64,000 nt of DNA from Trichoplusia ni (Eukaryota > Arthropoda > Insecta > Lepidoptera > Noctuidae): NCBI RefSeq assembly GCF_003590095.1, contig NC_039480.1, forward strand, positions 6,115,328-6,179,327. The letters are read 5' to 3'. Numbering within the stretch: the first letter of the stretch is position 1; every line of letters starts with the position of its first letter. Below the pieces are notes generated by a model. The model was not told the DNA's origin. It made no database searches and worked only from the letters and a program-made list of their open reading frames with translations. A program made the position numbers and the translations under genes. Positions 1 through 9,929 of the stretch are shown piece after piece.

Positions 1-44
1 TACAGTGGAAGTAAAAACAAGTGAGTTTATTTTCTTTAATTAAT

Positions 45-315
45 GACAATTCGCTTCGGTAATGGCGCCCACAGTGGGGCAGAATGAGAGGACTGCAGTG
101 AGACAGTTACAGGCTGGTGTTATTAATAGCTTCGGTTATGGCGCTCCAACGTGTGGCAACTCACAAGCGTAATCAATGCTCGTTCTCTGTACGAGAGGCC
201 TGCAGTGGGACAGTTAGAGGCTGGTGTTATTAATAGCTTCGCTAATGGCGCCCAATATGGGGCAGCTCAGAATGTCTTCAACGCTAGTTCTCTATACGAG
301 GGGCTTGCAGTGGGA
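45..315 (-). repeat. Degenerate copies of a ~110-bp tandem repeat
   Basis: About three diverged units, each beginning near a GCTTCGGTAATGGCGCCC-like block (about 50, 130 and 235) and ending in a CTGCAGTGGGACAGTTA-like block. They match, in reverse orientation, the well-preserved 110-bp tandem array in the first-EH-domain region of Dap160 (61801-62158). An open frame across this stretch is only a by-product of the repeat. Confidence 0.75.
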
Positions 316-524
316 AATTTGATAACTTACTTTTATGATCAACCAGATACCCAGGTGTATGACAGTTGTCCATCCAACTGCCCTTCGACGAACGTGATGG
401 TTTGCGCTAAGTGCCAACACGGCATATACAAGACGTTTGTCAGTGTGTGTCATATGCGCATCTTTACTTGTCACCATAGCGACGAAGGTAAATATAATAA
501 TGCTATTTACCACAACTTTGATAC

Positions 525-592
525 AACGCCATCTCATGTCAAACGAAGCAAAGCTTTTGTTAAGAGTACTAGACAACTGATAAGCATAACTT
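525..592 (-). repeat. SINE family 2 fragment
   Basis: Carries the family-2 tail: GCCATCT..GTCAAACGAAGCAAAGC..AGTACTAGACAACTGATAA. The same block recurs at 2440, 16990, 21780, 23345, 29585, 32815, 50860 and 63600. Confidence 0.7.
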
Positions 593-734
593 CACTTTTC
601 AAACTGCAGAGAGCTGAGTGGTATAGGCTTACACTTACGATCACTGTGTATGTATATGATACAGATGCGATCCATGACCAAATAAAACTGTTCGCTTTAG
701 CTAACTTTTTTTAATTAAAAAGAAACGACTCCCG

Positions 735-905
735 CTGTAAGGAATTTCACAAACAAACAAATCACATGCACAAAGACACCCAGACTCAGAACAAGCATTC
801 GTAGATCACACAAATGCTTGTCCTACGGGGATCGAACTAACACGTCACGTTCAGTGGGTTTGGCGTGGTTACCTCAACCACTCGGATATCCGTGCAGTCA
901 CACAT
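735..905 (-). repeat. tRNA-derived SINE family 1
   Basis: On the minus strand it reads as a tRNA-like head (GTGGTTGAGGTxACCACGCC, then a GTTCGATCCCCG-like B box), followed by a self-complementary GGACAAGCATTTGTGTGATCTACGAATGCTTGT-type hairpin and a GAGTCTGGGTGTCTTTGTGC tail. The element occurs more than ten times in the window. Confidence 0.75.
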
Positions 906-929
906 CATCATCCTCACCGAGCTTCAGTC

Positions 930-1260
930 AGTGACGGCGTAAGGGCCACTGACACCCCGGGCGAAAATATTGTGGCACCCACTTGAGGGAAGCAATATCA
1001 AGTGTTAGTTTTTTGCTGATCCCAAGTAAAATTACATTAAGAATTTCATCTTTCCTTTAGCGTTACGTTTGGCGATGGAAGTATTCCACCTCTAGCGTAG
1101 AGCACAGTTCTGAGGGTTTGCGCCAGGAGAGGCAAGAGACTCCAACTTCAGACATTGGCGCCCCCCAGAATTTGTCACCCTGGGCCATCGCCCCATCACG
1201 CCCCCTTAACGCCGGCACTGGCTATAGTAGTCAGCTGCTGGACATAGGCCTCCCCCAATG
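930..1260. repeat. Interspersed repeat, inverted partner at 38830-39115
   Basis: The block with GTGTCAGTGGCCCTTAC / CGCCAGGAGAGGCAAGAGACTCC / GGGCGATGGCCCAG is repeated in reverse complement at about 38830-39115 in gelsolin intron 1. It looks like a decayed transposon. I see no coding frame worth keeping. Confidence 0.6.
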
Positions 1261-1318
1261 TACGCCATAGCGCCCTGTCTTCGGCTTGCCTCACTAATTA
1301 ATCAATCCCTTGTTACAG

Positions 1319-1477
1319 TTCTCCAATTAATAGCCCGCTATCCTTGCGTATTATCCGCTCCTTATATATCGGAACCAGAAATGCAACCGGTTGGAAAGGT
1401 ATCAGATGATGCGGATGAAGATATCGTCTTAAAATATATCATGTGCCGGGACAAAGGCAACCTTGGAAACCCAGAAG
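1319..1477 (+). CDS. Candidate internal exon of a secreted protein gene
   Basis: A 159-nt open stretch lies between a good acceptor (CCCTTGTTACAG) and a donor (CCAGAAG|GTATAT), entering and leaving in phase 1. With a G carried in, it would read V-LQLIARYPCVLSAPYIS, hydrophobic enough to be the end of a signal peptide, then an acidic region (SDDADEDIV). Its phase-1 exit, with the last base G, matches the phase-1 entry of the three Ser-rich exons downstream, giving Val at every junction. No first exon with an ATG was found, because upstream sequence is repeats and the window edge. It may equally be a chance open frame. Confidence 0.35.
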
Positions 1478-1551
1478 GTATATAAAACATTGTTATTATT
1501 TTTAAGGCCCATTTAGACGATGCGAGGAATCCCATGCAAGTTGCAATCCTA

Positions 1552-1852
1552 ACTTCCTACTACTATTATAAAGGCGAAAGTTTGTAAGTATGGATGTATG
1601 GATGTTTGTTACTCTTTCACATAAAAACTACTGAATGGATTTGAATGAAACTTTACCACAATATAGCTTATACATCAGAATAACACATAGGCAACAATTT
1701 TTGAGGTTTCTAATGTGAGGTCGTAAAAAAACACATTTTTTGCGCTTACATTGCAAACGCTGACTGAATCCTACAAGATAGATAGAAGGCAGGTATAAAT
1801 TATAACTTATATCTTCTAACCACGCGGACGAAGTCGCGGGCAACAGCTAGTA
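1552..1852 (+). mobile_element. Helitron-like non-autonomous element
   Basis: Ends in CCACGCGGACGAAGTCGCGGGCAACAGCTAG-T (a CTRR-type end preceded by a GC-rich hairpin). Begins near TACTATTATAAAGGCGAAAG. It contains the ACTGAATGGATTTGAATGAAACTTT block seen again at 20590-20790. Confidence 0.6.
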
Positions 1853-2116
1853 ATTTTATAAATGTAAAAGTGTTTGGATGTTTGTTACTCGATCACGCAA
1901 AAACGGCTGAACGGATTTGGATGAAATTTGCCATTGACATGGAAAAGAATATAGGCTACCTTTTATCCCCATTTTTGAAACAGTTCCCGAGGGAAAATTG
2001 AAAAGGTGTGTTAAAGCTATAAGATAACTAAGGGGATGTATTCCCATGGAAACGGGGACCACCGAACGCTGTAAACTGAAGTCCACGCAGACGAAGTCGC
2101 TGGCAACAACCAGTAA
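1853..2116 (+). mobile_element. Helitron-like element, second subfamily
   Basis: Shares ACGGCTGAACGGATTTGGATGAAATTTG, CATTGACATGGAAAAGAA and CCATGGAAACGGGGACCACC with 20310-20590. The 3' end GACGAAGTCGCTGGCAACAACCAGTA is a mutated form of the usual end. Confidence 0.6.
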
Positions 2117-2232
2117 TATAATAAAGAATGGGATAGTTCCTCGTGGTTTCACTTGTATTTTTTTAATGATCAACCATCTTATACCTCCTTTCACTTTGGG
2201 TTGAGCGGAAGGGAGTGTCAGACTCCTATTCA

Positions 2233-2398
2233 CTAAAATTGGAAAAGGCTAGGAAGATGATGATGATGATATAAACTTATGATAAGATACTTACGGAGGA
2301 AGAATCCTCGCTGGTCAGATCATCCATGGACCCGGAGCCGAGAGCTTCAAAGAAAGGACCGTAGTCTTAACTCGTGGAGAACTCATCTGTTAAATAAT
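2233..2398 (-). pseudogene. Broken copy of gelsolin exon 6 with flanking intron
   Basis: The minus strand is nearly identical to gelsolin exon 6 (45166-45257) plus about 55 nt of the following intron, including the GTAAGTATCTTATCATAA donor region. Within the exon a GAA codon is now TAA, a CTC codon reads CCT and a GTG codon is ATG, so the reading frame is interrupted. The acceptor AG is kept, but the sequence upstream of it does not match gelsolin intron 5. No other gelsolin exon was found nearby, so this is an isolated fragment about 43 kb from its source and in opposite orientation. Confidence 0.85.
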
Positions 2399-2439
2399 AA
2401 AATCGATCGTGCATTTATTTAAATAAAGAAAAAAATACT

Positions 2440-2690
2440 ATTCCACAACTTAAACACAACGCCATCTAGTCTCAAACTAAGCAAAGCTTTTATTATGAGT
2501 ACTAGACAACTGATAAACATACTTAAATATTTCTAAATACATACATATTATAGATAAATTACACCCAGATACAGAACAAATGATCGTGCTCATCACACAA
2601 ACATTTGTGGGTGGGAATATACCACGAGCTCCGGTATAGCAGTCAGGATCACTAACCACTAGACCATCTGCCAATACATTGTGCAGCCGT
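2440..2690 (-). repeat. tRNA-derived SINE family 2
   Basis: In the minus direction: tRNA-like head (GGTCTAGTGGTTAGTGATCCTGACTGCTATACC, B-box region), then ATGATCGTGCTCATCACAC (reversed), GGGTGTAATTTATCTATAATATG and the AGTTGTCTAGTACTCAT tail. Confidence 0.8.
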
Positions 2691-2889
2691 GCAGCTTAAA
2701 TATCTAACATAATAAATAATCGTCAGTAATTATGTATCATTAATTAGACTTGCATGATATTTCTCGCATCGCCTATTGGGCTCTAAAGCTGTCAGTTGAA
2801 AGTTGTCAGAGCAAAGAATTTTGATATCCTAGTGTCCGTAATGACGTAACTTTGATCCCGCGATTTTAACAAAATCTTTTTGTAGATAT

Positions 2890-3245
2890 GAATTTTTGTA
2901 CGTCAAATTGCAATAGGGATGACGACAATTTTTTTTGCAGTGTCCGTCATGTAGTTTTCTGTATAATAATGGATACGTATTTTTTTATTTGTCCCGCAAA
3001 CAGAAATTGACCAAGTTACAGTGAATGTAACTTACGCGTGACGTCACGATTGTGTATAAATTTTACCATGTCGTTACGTCACAAGCCCCCTCTCCTAAAC
3101 TTCAAAGCAGTTAATCTTTGTCAATTCTAGTTTTTCTGAAAAAGGGAAAAATACGTGTCTAATGCTTTTCAATTATCTAACTGAGGGAGTAATTAGATTT
3201 TTTCCTTTTATACCCAGTCGTCATCCCTATTGTATTCGTTTGCCA
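2890..3245 (-). repeat. Interspersed repeat carrying TGACGTCA motifs
   Basis: Matches 12475-12775 in opposite orientation: AATAGGGATGATGACTGGGTATAAAA at one end, GCGGGACAAAT..AAATACGTATCCATTATTATAC at the other, with TGACGTCA palindromes and 'GTTACGTCACAAGCCC' inside. Shorter copies are at about 37080-37185, 42600-42800, 50190-50460 and 57200-57350. Class unknown. Confidence 0.65.
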
Positions 3246-4378
3246 ATCGTACAAACATTTTTACTCTTCTAATTGTGTAAACTGTCCACAACTGTGCTAA
3301 CACAGCTGCACTCTCTGTTCCCGCACTCTCATAGCGCAATGGACACGACGGAGAGAGAACACAAGCAGGACACACATTCTTCATTGTGCCTTCTGTAACA
3401 CAGAAGCTATGACATTCTGAAAGTTGACACGTGCCTTGGAATTGACCTCGAGCCGTTTGATTTGCCAGTCCTGCGGTCTTACCAATAGGCTATTATACAT
3501 TTCACAACTGGAATAATATTAATTAAAGTGTCAGTGCTAATCTGCTGTTGGGTGTTGTCAGATAGGCAGTCGCTGTAAACAGCGTTAAAACGTTCAGATT
3601 TTGTTTTCAATGAGACTGAGGATATGAAATTTAAGTAGTTTTTAAACGAATATTTTTACTTCTCCTCGCTGTATCATTATATATACTACTTACTAAGAAA
3701 TAATCAGAAAACTTTAATTTTAAAACCTTTATCATTTTAATACGTAGAAATCGCTGTGAATCGAATAATATTGTCAACTCAATACATGTAACATACAATG
3801 GAGAAATTTGAACTCTCGTTCAGTGACCTCGGAAGCTTAGTCACACATACTAATTTCTTTTTAAGATTTTTTGCTTTTCTTACCTTCTTTCTTTCTCAAA
3901 ACATTAGAAAATATGTAGAATTTTGTTCGAAACATACACAAATAGACTTGAAGCAAAAAATATCTTTGTCGTCGAGCCAGTTTGTACCCTGCTCTTCGTT
4001 TTCAATTGCAAAGGACTTACGGGCGTTTGACAAAAACCTTGAAAAATAAAGATGGCGCCTCGACCCCACTCGAGGAATGGGCTCTGCTCATATTCATTTT
4101 TTTTATTTTTTCTTATTATTTAAGGGGTTTTTATCCACATGGATACGTCAACCTCATTGTACCTTCTACAAAATTTACTTCTCATATTCATATTTCTTAT
4201 TACATTAGTAAATTGACGCGTAACGGTAATTTGTTTTCCAACGTCGATAAAGAGGTTTTCACTTCAACAAGAGCGTTATATCTACAAGCTAATCCACAAA
4301 ACATTCTCCAAACTTCTCTTCCTTTTAACATCAAATATCTTTAAAGATCTAACTTTCTTCTTCTTTCTTTCTTTTTAG
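3246..4378 (+). other. AT-rich region before the first Ser-rich exon
   Basis: No conserved coding sequence seen. TATATATA occurs near 3678. A short frame from the ATG at 4139 encodes a signal-peptide-like stretch (MDTSTSLYLLQNLLLIFIFL...) that ends at a GTAAAT donor-like site. Its phase (0) does not fit the phase-1 acceptor at 4379, so it is recorded only as a lead. The 3' end is a long polypyrimidine tract (CTTCTTTCTTTCTTTTTAG) serving the next exon. Confidence 0.4.
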
Positions 4379-5967
4379 TTTCGAGATGTAACTTCGAGAG
4401 GCGTAAAAGGGTGCCACCATCCAAAATAAAACCAAATAAGAAATTTCCAACCAACGATTCCAATGAATCGCCTGAGAATCCCGTCAACCCTAATGGATCC
4501 TCTCACTCAGACTCAGATTCGTCGTCTCACTCACATCCCAAGACCTCTAACTCAAATTCCGAGTCTTCCGACAAATATTCTAATAGCCCTATTGTTTCTG
4601 AATCCAATGATGAGTCTGGATCTTCCGCTCATTCACACTCAGATTCCTCCGCTCATTCTTCTTCAAAGTCTGACCGTCACTCACACTCAGACTCCTCCCC
4701 TCACTCACACTCAGAATCCTCCTCTCGCTCACGCTCAGAGTCCTCCCCTCATTCTCACTCAGAGTCTGAACCTCACTCACACTCAGAGTCTTCCCCTCAT
4801 TCTCACTCAGACTCTGAACATCATTCACACTCAGAATCCGCTCATTCTCCCTCAGAGTCTGATCATCACTCACACTCAGAATCTGCTCTTTCTCCCTCAG
4901 AGTCTGATCATCACTCACACTCTGAATCCGCTCATTCTCCCTCAGAGTCTGACCATCACTCACACTCAGTATCCTCTTCTCGCTCACACTCAGAGTCCTC
5001 CCCTCGTTCTCACTCAGAGTCTGAACATCACTCACACTCAGAATCCTCCTCTCGCTCACGCTCAGAGTCCTCCCCTCATTCTCACTCAGAGTCTGAACAT
5101 CACTCACACTCAGAGTCTTCCCCTCATTCTCATTCAGGGTCTGAACATCACGTACACTCAGAATCCGCTCATTCTCCCTCAGAGTCTGATCATCACTCAC
5201 ACTCAGAATCCGCTCATTCTCCCTCAGAGTCTGACCATCACTCACACTCAGAATCCGCTCATTCTCCCTCAGAGTCTGACCATCACTCACACTCAGTATC
5301 CTCTTCTCGCTCACACTCAGAGTCCTCCCCTCATTCTCACTCAGAGTCTGAACATCACTCACACTCTGAGTCTTCCGCTCATTCTACCTCAGAGTCTGAA
5401 CATCACTCACACTCAGAGCCTTCCGCTCATTCTACCGCAGAGTCTGAACATCACTCACAGTCAGATTCCTCCCCTCATTCTCCCTCAGAGTCCGAACATC
5501 ACTCACACTCAGAGTCATCCGCTCATTCTTACTCAGAGTCTGAACATCACTCACACTCTGAGTCTTCCGCTCATTCTACCGCAGAGTCTGAACATCACTC
5601 ACACTCAGAGTCTTCCGCTCATTCTACCGCAGAGTCTGAACATCACTCACAGTCAGATTCCTCCCCTCATTCTCCCTCAGAGTCCGAACATCACTCACAC
5701 TCAGTGTCATCCGCTCATTCTCACTTAGAGTCTGAACATCACTCACACTCAGAGTCATCCGCTCATTCTTACTCAGAGTCTGAACATCACTCACACTCTG
5801 AGTCTTCCGCTCATTCTAACGCAGAGTCTGAACATCACTCACACTCAGAGTCTTCCGCTCATTCTACCGCAGAGTCTGAACATCACTCACAGTCAGATTC
5901 CTCCCCTCATTCTCCCTCAGAGTCTGAACATCACTCACAGTCAGAGTCCTCCCCTCAATCTCACTAA
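4379..5967 (+). CDS. Ser/His/Glu-rich repeat protein, terminal exon 1 (silk/glue-like)
   Basis: Terminal coding exon of about 528 residues; the first exon was not found. It enters in phase 1 after a strong polypyrimidine acceptor and begins (x)TT-SRCNFERRKRVPPSKIK, with one early Cys and a basic RRKR. The rest is almost wholly Ser, His, Glu, Asp, Pro and Ala in a 16-residue unit such as ESEHHSHSESSAHSTA or ESDHHSHSESAHSPS (15), repeated about 25 times (48-bp DNA unit). There are no further Cys and no hydrophobic segment. By composition it is an extended, disordered, hydrophilic protein. Ser-rich, gluey silk proteins (sericins) are the best-known moth proteins of this kind, and assignment to silk is inference. 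The reading frame ends at a TAA that replaces a TCA inside the repeat. Long frames in the other frames and on the minus strand are repeat shadows. Confidence 0.7.
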
Positions 5968-6299
5968 AAGTCTGAACATCACTCACACTCAGAATTCGCT
6001 CATTCTCCTTCAGAGCCTGATCATCACTCATACTCAGAATCGGCTCATTCTCCTTCACAGTCTGAACATCACTCACACTTAAAGTCTTCCCCTCACTCAC
6101 ACCCAGAATCCACCTCTCACCACGCTCAGAGTCTTCACCTCATTCTTAATCAGAGTCTGAGCATCACTCACACTCAGTCTTCCCCTCATTCTGCTTCAGA
6201 GTCTGAACATCACTCCCGCTCAGAGTCTTCCGCTCATTCTCCCTTAGAGTCTGATCATCACATACACTCAGAATCCTCACTCACCTACGAATAATGAAA
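5968..6299 (+). pseudogene. Decayed continuation of the Ser/His repeat beyond the stop
   Basis: The 48-bp repeat carries on for about 320 nt past the TAA at 5965-5967, recognisably in the same frame at first (SEHHSHSE..AHSPSE..HHSYSESAHSP), then frameshifts near 6115 and again near 6150-6180. It ends near a GAATAATGA that may be the ancestral stop. This is former coding sequence released from selection, or a length polymorphism. Confidence 0.75.
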
Positions 6300-6658
6300 A
6301 ATCATTCAAATTCGAATTCCTAGCATCCCTTTCCTCCGAAGACTAATCGTCCCTCAGATTAAAAAACATGTTATTTAGAACCTGTTTATTTGAAACCTCA
6401 CTTTTTTAATTATTCACCCACGGTACCTTAAGACAAACGGAATTGATTCTAACCAAAGTCCATAAGGTTTTTATATTTTTTATGTTATTTCGCTTAAACG
6501 GTCTGTTTGTCTTGCCCTTAGATGTTTTAATTAATCTTTTGTAATTAAAACTCGAAGTTCCTTAAGATATGTTAAAAAAAATAATCGTCAGTACAGTCAT
6601 ACAGTTCATAATTGTGTAATGTACAAAAAAATATTTTCTATAGCCACGTCCCTTTTAA

Positions 6659-6664
6659 AATAAA
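6659..6664 (+). terminator. Poly(A) signal AATAAA after Ser-rich exon 1
   Basis: First AATAAA on this strand in the AT-rich stretch after the exon, about 50 nt before the acceptor of the second Ser-rich exon. Confidence 0.4.
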
Positions 6665-6713
6665 AAAAAATAATTTCAAAAATATTATCGCCATCTTCTT
6701 TCTTTCTTTTTAG

Positions 6714-8134
6714 TTAGTACGAGTTGTAACTTCAAGGAGAATATAATGAAGCCATCGTTCAAAGATACGCCATATAAGAAATTCTCAAACATACATATGG
6801 AAAACATTAATTCTAGATTTACGTCTGCCAATTCAGTTGATCATCCTTTATCTAGACTGAGTGGTAACTCAGGCTTCTCTGGTCACTCACAATCTGAATC
6901 TATTAATCGAATTCATTCGGGGTCCCCTGTTAACTTGAACTATCATTCCGTTGACCACTCACATTCTGATACTTCAGGTCATTCATATAGCTCTTCTGCT
7001 CACTCAGAATCAGGATCCTCCGCTCACTCATACTCTGGTTCTTCTGCACACTCAGGAGCCTTTCCTTACTCACAGTCAGGGTCCTCCGCTCACTCTCACT
7101 CTGGATCCTCTGCTCACTCATACTCCGATGACTCCGCTCAATCACACTCAGGATCATCTCACTCACACTCAGGCTCTTCTGCTCACTCACACTCAGGCTC
7201 CTCTGCTCACTTACCCTTAGACTACTCCGACTACTCAAATTCAGGATCCCCTAGCCAATTAAATGAACTCTCCTCCGCTCTTTCATATTCTGACACTTCA
7301 GGTCATTCACAAATCTCCTCCGGTCACTCACACTCAGGCTCCTCTGCTCACTCACCCTCAGACTACTCCGACCACTCAAATTCAGGATCCCCTAGCCAAT
7401 TAAATGAACACTCCTCCGCTCTTTCAAATTCTGACACTTCAGGTCATTCACAAAGCTACTCCGCTCACTCACACTCAGGCTCCTCTGCTCACTCACCCTC
7501 AGACTACTCCGACCACTCAAATTCAGGATCCCCTAGCCAATTAAATGAACACTCCTCCGCTCTTTCAAATTCTGACACTTCAGATCATTCACAAAGCTAC
7601 TCCACTCACTTACAATCAGGCTCCTCTGCTCACTCACACTCAGGTTCTTCTGCCCACTCATACTCAGGCTCCTCTGCTCACTCACAGTCAGGGTCCTCTG
7701 CTCACTCACATTCAGGCTCCTCTGCTTACTCACACTCAGGATCCTCTGCTCACTCACACTCAGGTTCTTCTGCTCACTCACCCTCAGATTATTCCGACCA
7801 CTCAAATTCAGGATCCTCTAGAAATTTGAATGCATTCTACACCGATTTCTCATATACTGACACTTCAGGTCATTCACATAGCTCCTCTGCTCTTTCACAC
7901 TCAGGTTCGTCTGCTCACTCATACTCAGATTCCTCTTACAACTCACAGTCAGGGTCCTCTGCTTACTCACAATCAGGGTCCTGTGCTCATTCACACTCAG
8001 ATTCCTCAGCTTACTCAAACTCAGGGTCCTCTGCTCACTCATACTCAGGATCCTACTCTAACTCACAGTCAGGATCCTCTGGGTACTCTTACTCAGATTC
8101 CTCTGGTCACTCACACTTAAGCTCGACCTCTTAA
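6714..8134 (+). CDS. Ser/His/Gly-rich repeat protein, terminal exon 2 (silk/glue-like)
   Basis: Terminal exon of about 472 residues. It follows the same acceptor (TCTTCTTTCTTTCTTTTTAG) in the same phase as the previous Ser-rich exon and begins (x)TT-STSCNFKENIMKPSFKDTP. The C-N-F triplet and the K-F region that follows align with that exon (FPTND there, FSNIH here). The body is an 8-residue unit GSSAHSHS and variants (24-bp unit), interrupted three times by a longer block reading DYSDHSNSGSPSQLNEHSSA. The in-frame ATG at 6746 is not a credible start, because no signal peptide follows and the frame is open through the acceptor. No signal-peptide exon with the right phase exists in the 410 nt between the two Ser-rich exons, so either the first exon is shared or it lies far upstream. 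Confidence 0.7.
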
Positions 8135-8265
8135 GCTCCACTCACACTAAGACACATCTACTCACTCAAATTCCGACTTTGTTCAATTGATCAGTTACTC
8201 CTCAAGTCACTCATAGTGTAGGCGCTCCCCCCACTCAAAATCCAACACTCAGTCAAGTGAAGCAA
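8135..8265 (+). pseudogene. Decayed repeat tail after Ser-rich exon 2
   Basis: CACTCACACTAAGACACATCTACTCACTC and CTCCTCAAGTCACTCATAG resemble the coding repeat but contain stops and shifts. This parallels the tail after the first Ser-rich exon. Confidence 0.5.
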
Positions 8266-8687
8266 GTACTGGCTTTCTCAGTTTTGTGTATGTACACTAT
8301 CATCGTTTTGTAGTGTCAGACTCTTACTGACTAAACCTGAACCGCCGTGCTACGTCATCCGCGCTTTTGTGTCGGTGTATGGCAATGCGTTGCAATCCGT
8401 CATACACTCTGACTGGCACATAAATACTGTTTGTTTCCTTGGGTCATTTTCCTCTGGGTCGAAGTTCGTACTCATTTCTTTTGGGTTATTTCCGTTTTCA
8501 ATTAGTTTTTATGTTTCTTTCTTTATGTCACTCATATATTTAAATTGTCGCTTTCCTCTTTACCTGTTAATGTTACCTCCAAGTTTCTTGCTTGAAGAAG
8601 ATTCGGATGATATTATTAAATTATTTTAAAGCATATGAATTATTTCTTACGCATAATGAAACATAAGTAATGTAAATATATGTTCAA

Positions 8688-8693
8688 AATAAA
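8688..8693 (+). terminator. Poly(A) signal AATAAA after Ser-rich exon 2
   Basis: AATAAA in an AT-rich stretch about 550 nt past the stop codon. The intervening 3' region holds a repeat piece (near 8320-8370, TACGTCATCCGCG) that recurs inverted at about 46485-46535. Confidence 0.4.
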
Positions 8694-9149
8694 AATATAT
8701 TCATTTGACCAACTAAGTCTGTGTTATTTTCATGTATGACTAACAGTTGCCCGCGGGCCCGAACCCCACAAATCGAATAGTGATTCCACAATATTGTTTA
8801 ACCCTCGGTATCAGAGGGTTAAGCTGGGCGTTGGTTTAATTAAAGCAACTGGTAGTGGTTACCAAAACACTTTAATACGAATATTACATAAAACGATACC
8901 AAATAAAATAAAAATCCTCGACTCTCTTATAATATACACGGAAAATTTTAACACCGCCATTCAGAAAAGCGGTCTCAAAGCACAGTGACATCTTGTGGAA
9001 AATGGTGGAACAAACTGAACCTCACTTTTGATATTTTGTCACATTTGCGGTTAAACAACAATTCTTTATCCATTATAACACTTTTTAGTTTGATGTATTC
9101 GATCATATACCTAATCAGTTTAGATTATTTATTAAATAAATAAATAATA

Positions 9150-9375
9150 AATAAATGCGGACAACATCACATACATTGTTCTGAACCCAAAGTAAGTTGC
9201 TAAAGCACTTGTGTTATGGAATTCAGATACAACGAAGGTGCCACAAACACCCAGACGCGAGACACTGTAGAAATGTGAATTTTTACATTGACCCGAACGG
9301 GGATCGAACCCGGGACCTCAGAAATAGCGACACCTTGAAACCGGTGCGTACGCCACTCGACCACGGAGGTCGTCG
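9150..9375 (-). repeat. tRNA-derived SINE family 3
   Basis: On the minus strand: GACCTCCGTGGTCGAGTGGCG (A box), GGGTTCGATCCCCG (B box), then a body ending GTATCTGAATTCCATAACACAAGTGC and TTCAGAACAATGTATGTGATG. Other copies at 32375-32600, 36570-36778, 41027-41250 and 42825-43045. The roughly 99-residue frame it contains is not a gene. Confidence 0.85.
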
Positions 9376-9639
9376 TATTTATTTATTTATACACACATCA
9401 CCAACATGGACACAAAAAGAATCACGAATCTTAAAACTAGTGCTTACAATAATAACAAAAAGTCTTCACAGTTATAAAAGGTGCAAGATAGTTTAAAAAA
9501 AAAGCAAAATTAAACAACCTTGAAAAGTAAAAGATAAAAGGTAGAAATAATTAAAAAAGAGGTTAGAATTAAAGACATTCATTTATTTAAATAATTTATT
9601 TACAACATTACTATATTATATACAAAATAAACAATATAC

Positions 9640-9862
9640 ATAGTCAAAAAAGTCATTGTCATCCCCGCCAAAGTCGGGAAACGTGCCCAGAAGGCTGGCT
9701 GCATTGCCACGTTGTATGGCAATGCTAATTCTTTGAGCAAATTGCACACCAGCCTTTAGATGGGTAGGGTCGACCAAACGCTTTGCGAGTTCTTTATAAA
9801 GAACTCGTGCACCTGGTCCCCATGACCCGAACGTTTCAACCCAAAACAGCTCAAAATTCATT
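9640..9862 (-). pseudogene. Reverse-transcriptase C-terminal fragment (retroelement)
   Basis: The minus-strand product contains VETFGSWGPGARVLYKELAK and QRISIAIQRGNAASLLGTFP, a C-terminal block that I recall from many animal retroelement polymerases. A second, frame-broken copy is at 24140-24500. Only the tail is present, with no catalytic domain. Confidence 0.6.
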
Positions 9863-9929
9863 CCAATTGAATCCCAAAAAACATCATCAAACGAAACAAT
9901 TCACCTTCTTCTTCTGTCTTTCTTTCTAG

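Noticed and set aside
3798..4344. Two overlapping frames before the first Ser-rich exon (83 and 120 codons)
   Set aside because: No conserved features. The second contains a phase-1 donor-like site but no signal peptide. The more signal-like ATG at 4139 is in the wrong phase.
4463..6100. Long open frames in other frames and on the minus strand over the Ser-rich exons
   Set aside because: A DNA repeat whose unit is a multiple of 3 stays open in several frames. Composition in these frames is just the shadow of TCACACTCAGAG repeats.
8369..8629. 86-residue hydrophobic frame after the second Ser-rich exon
   Set aside because: It begins beside a repeat shared with 46490-46530 in reverse. No acceptor or signal supports it, and it falls in the likely 3' UTR.
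9197..9496. 99-residue frame reading MLKHLCYGIQIQRRCHKHPD
   Set aside because: It is SINE family 3; the same frame occurs at 36602, 41018 and 42869.
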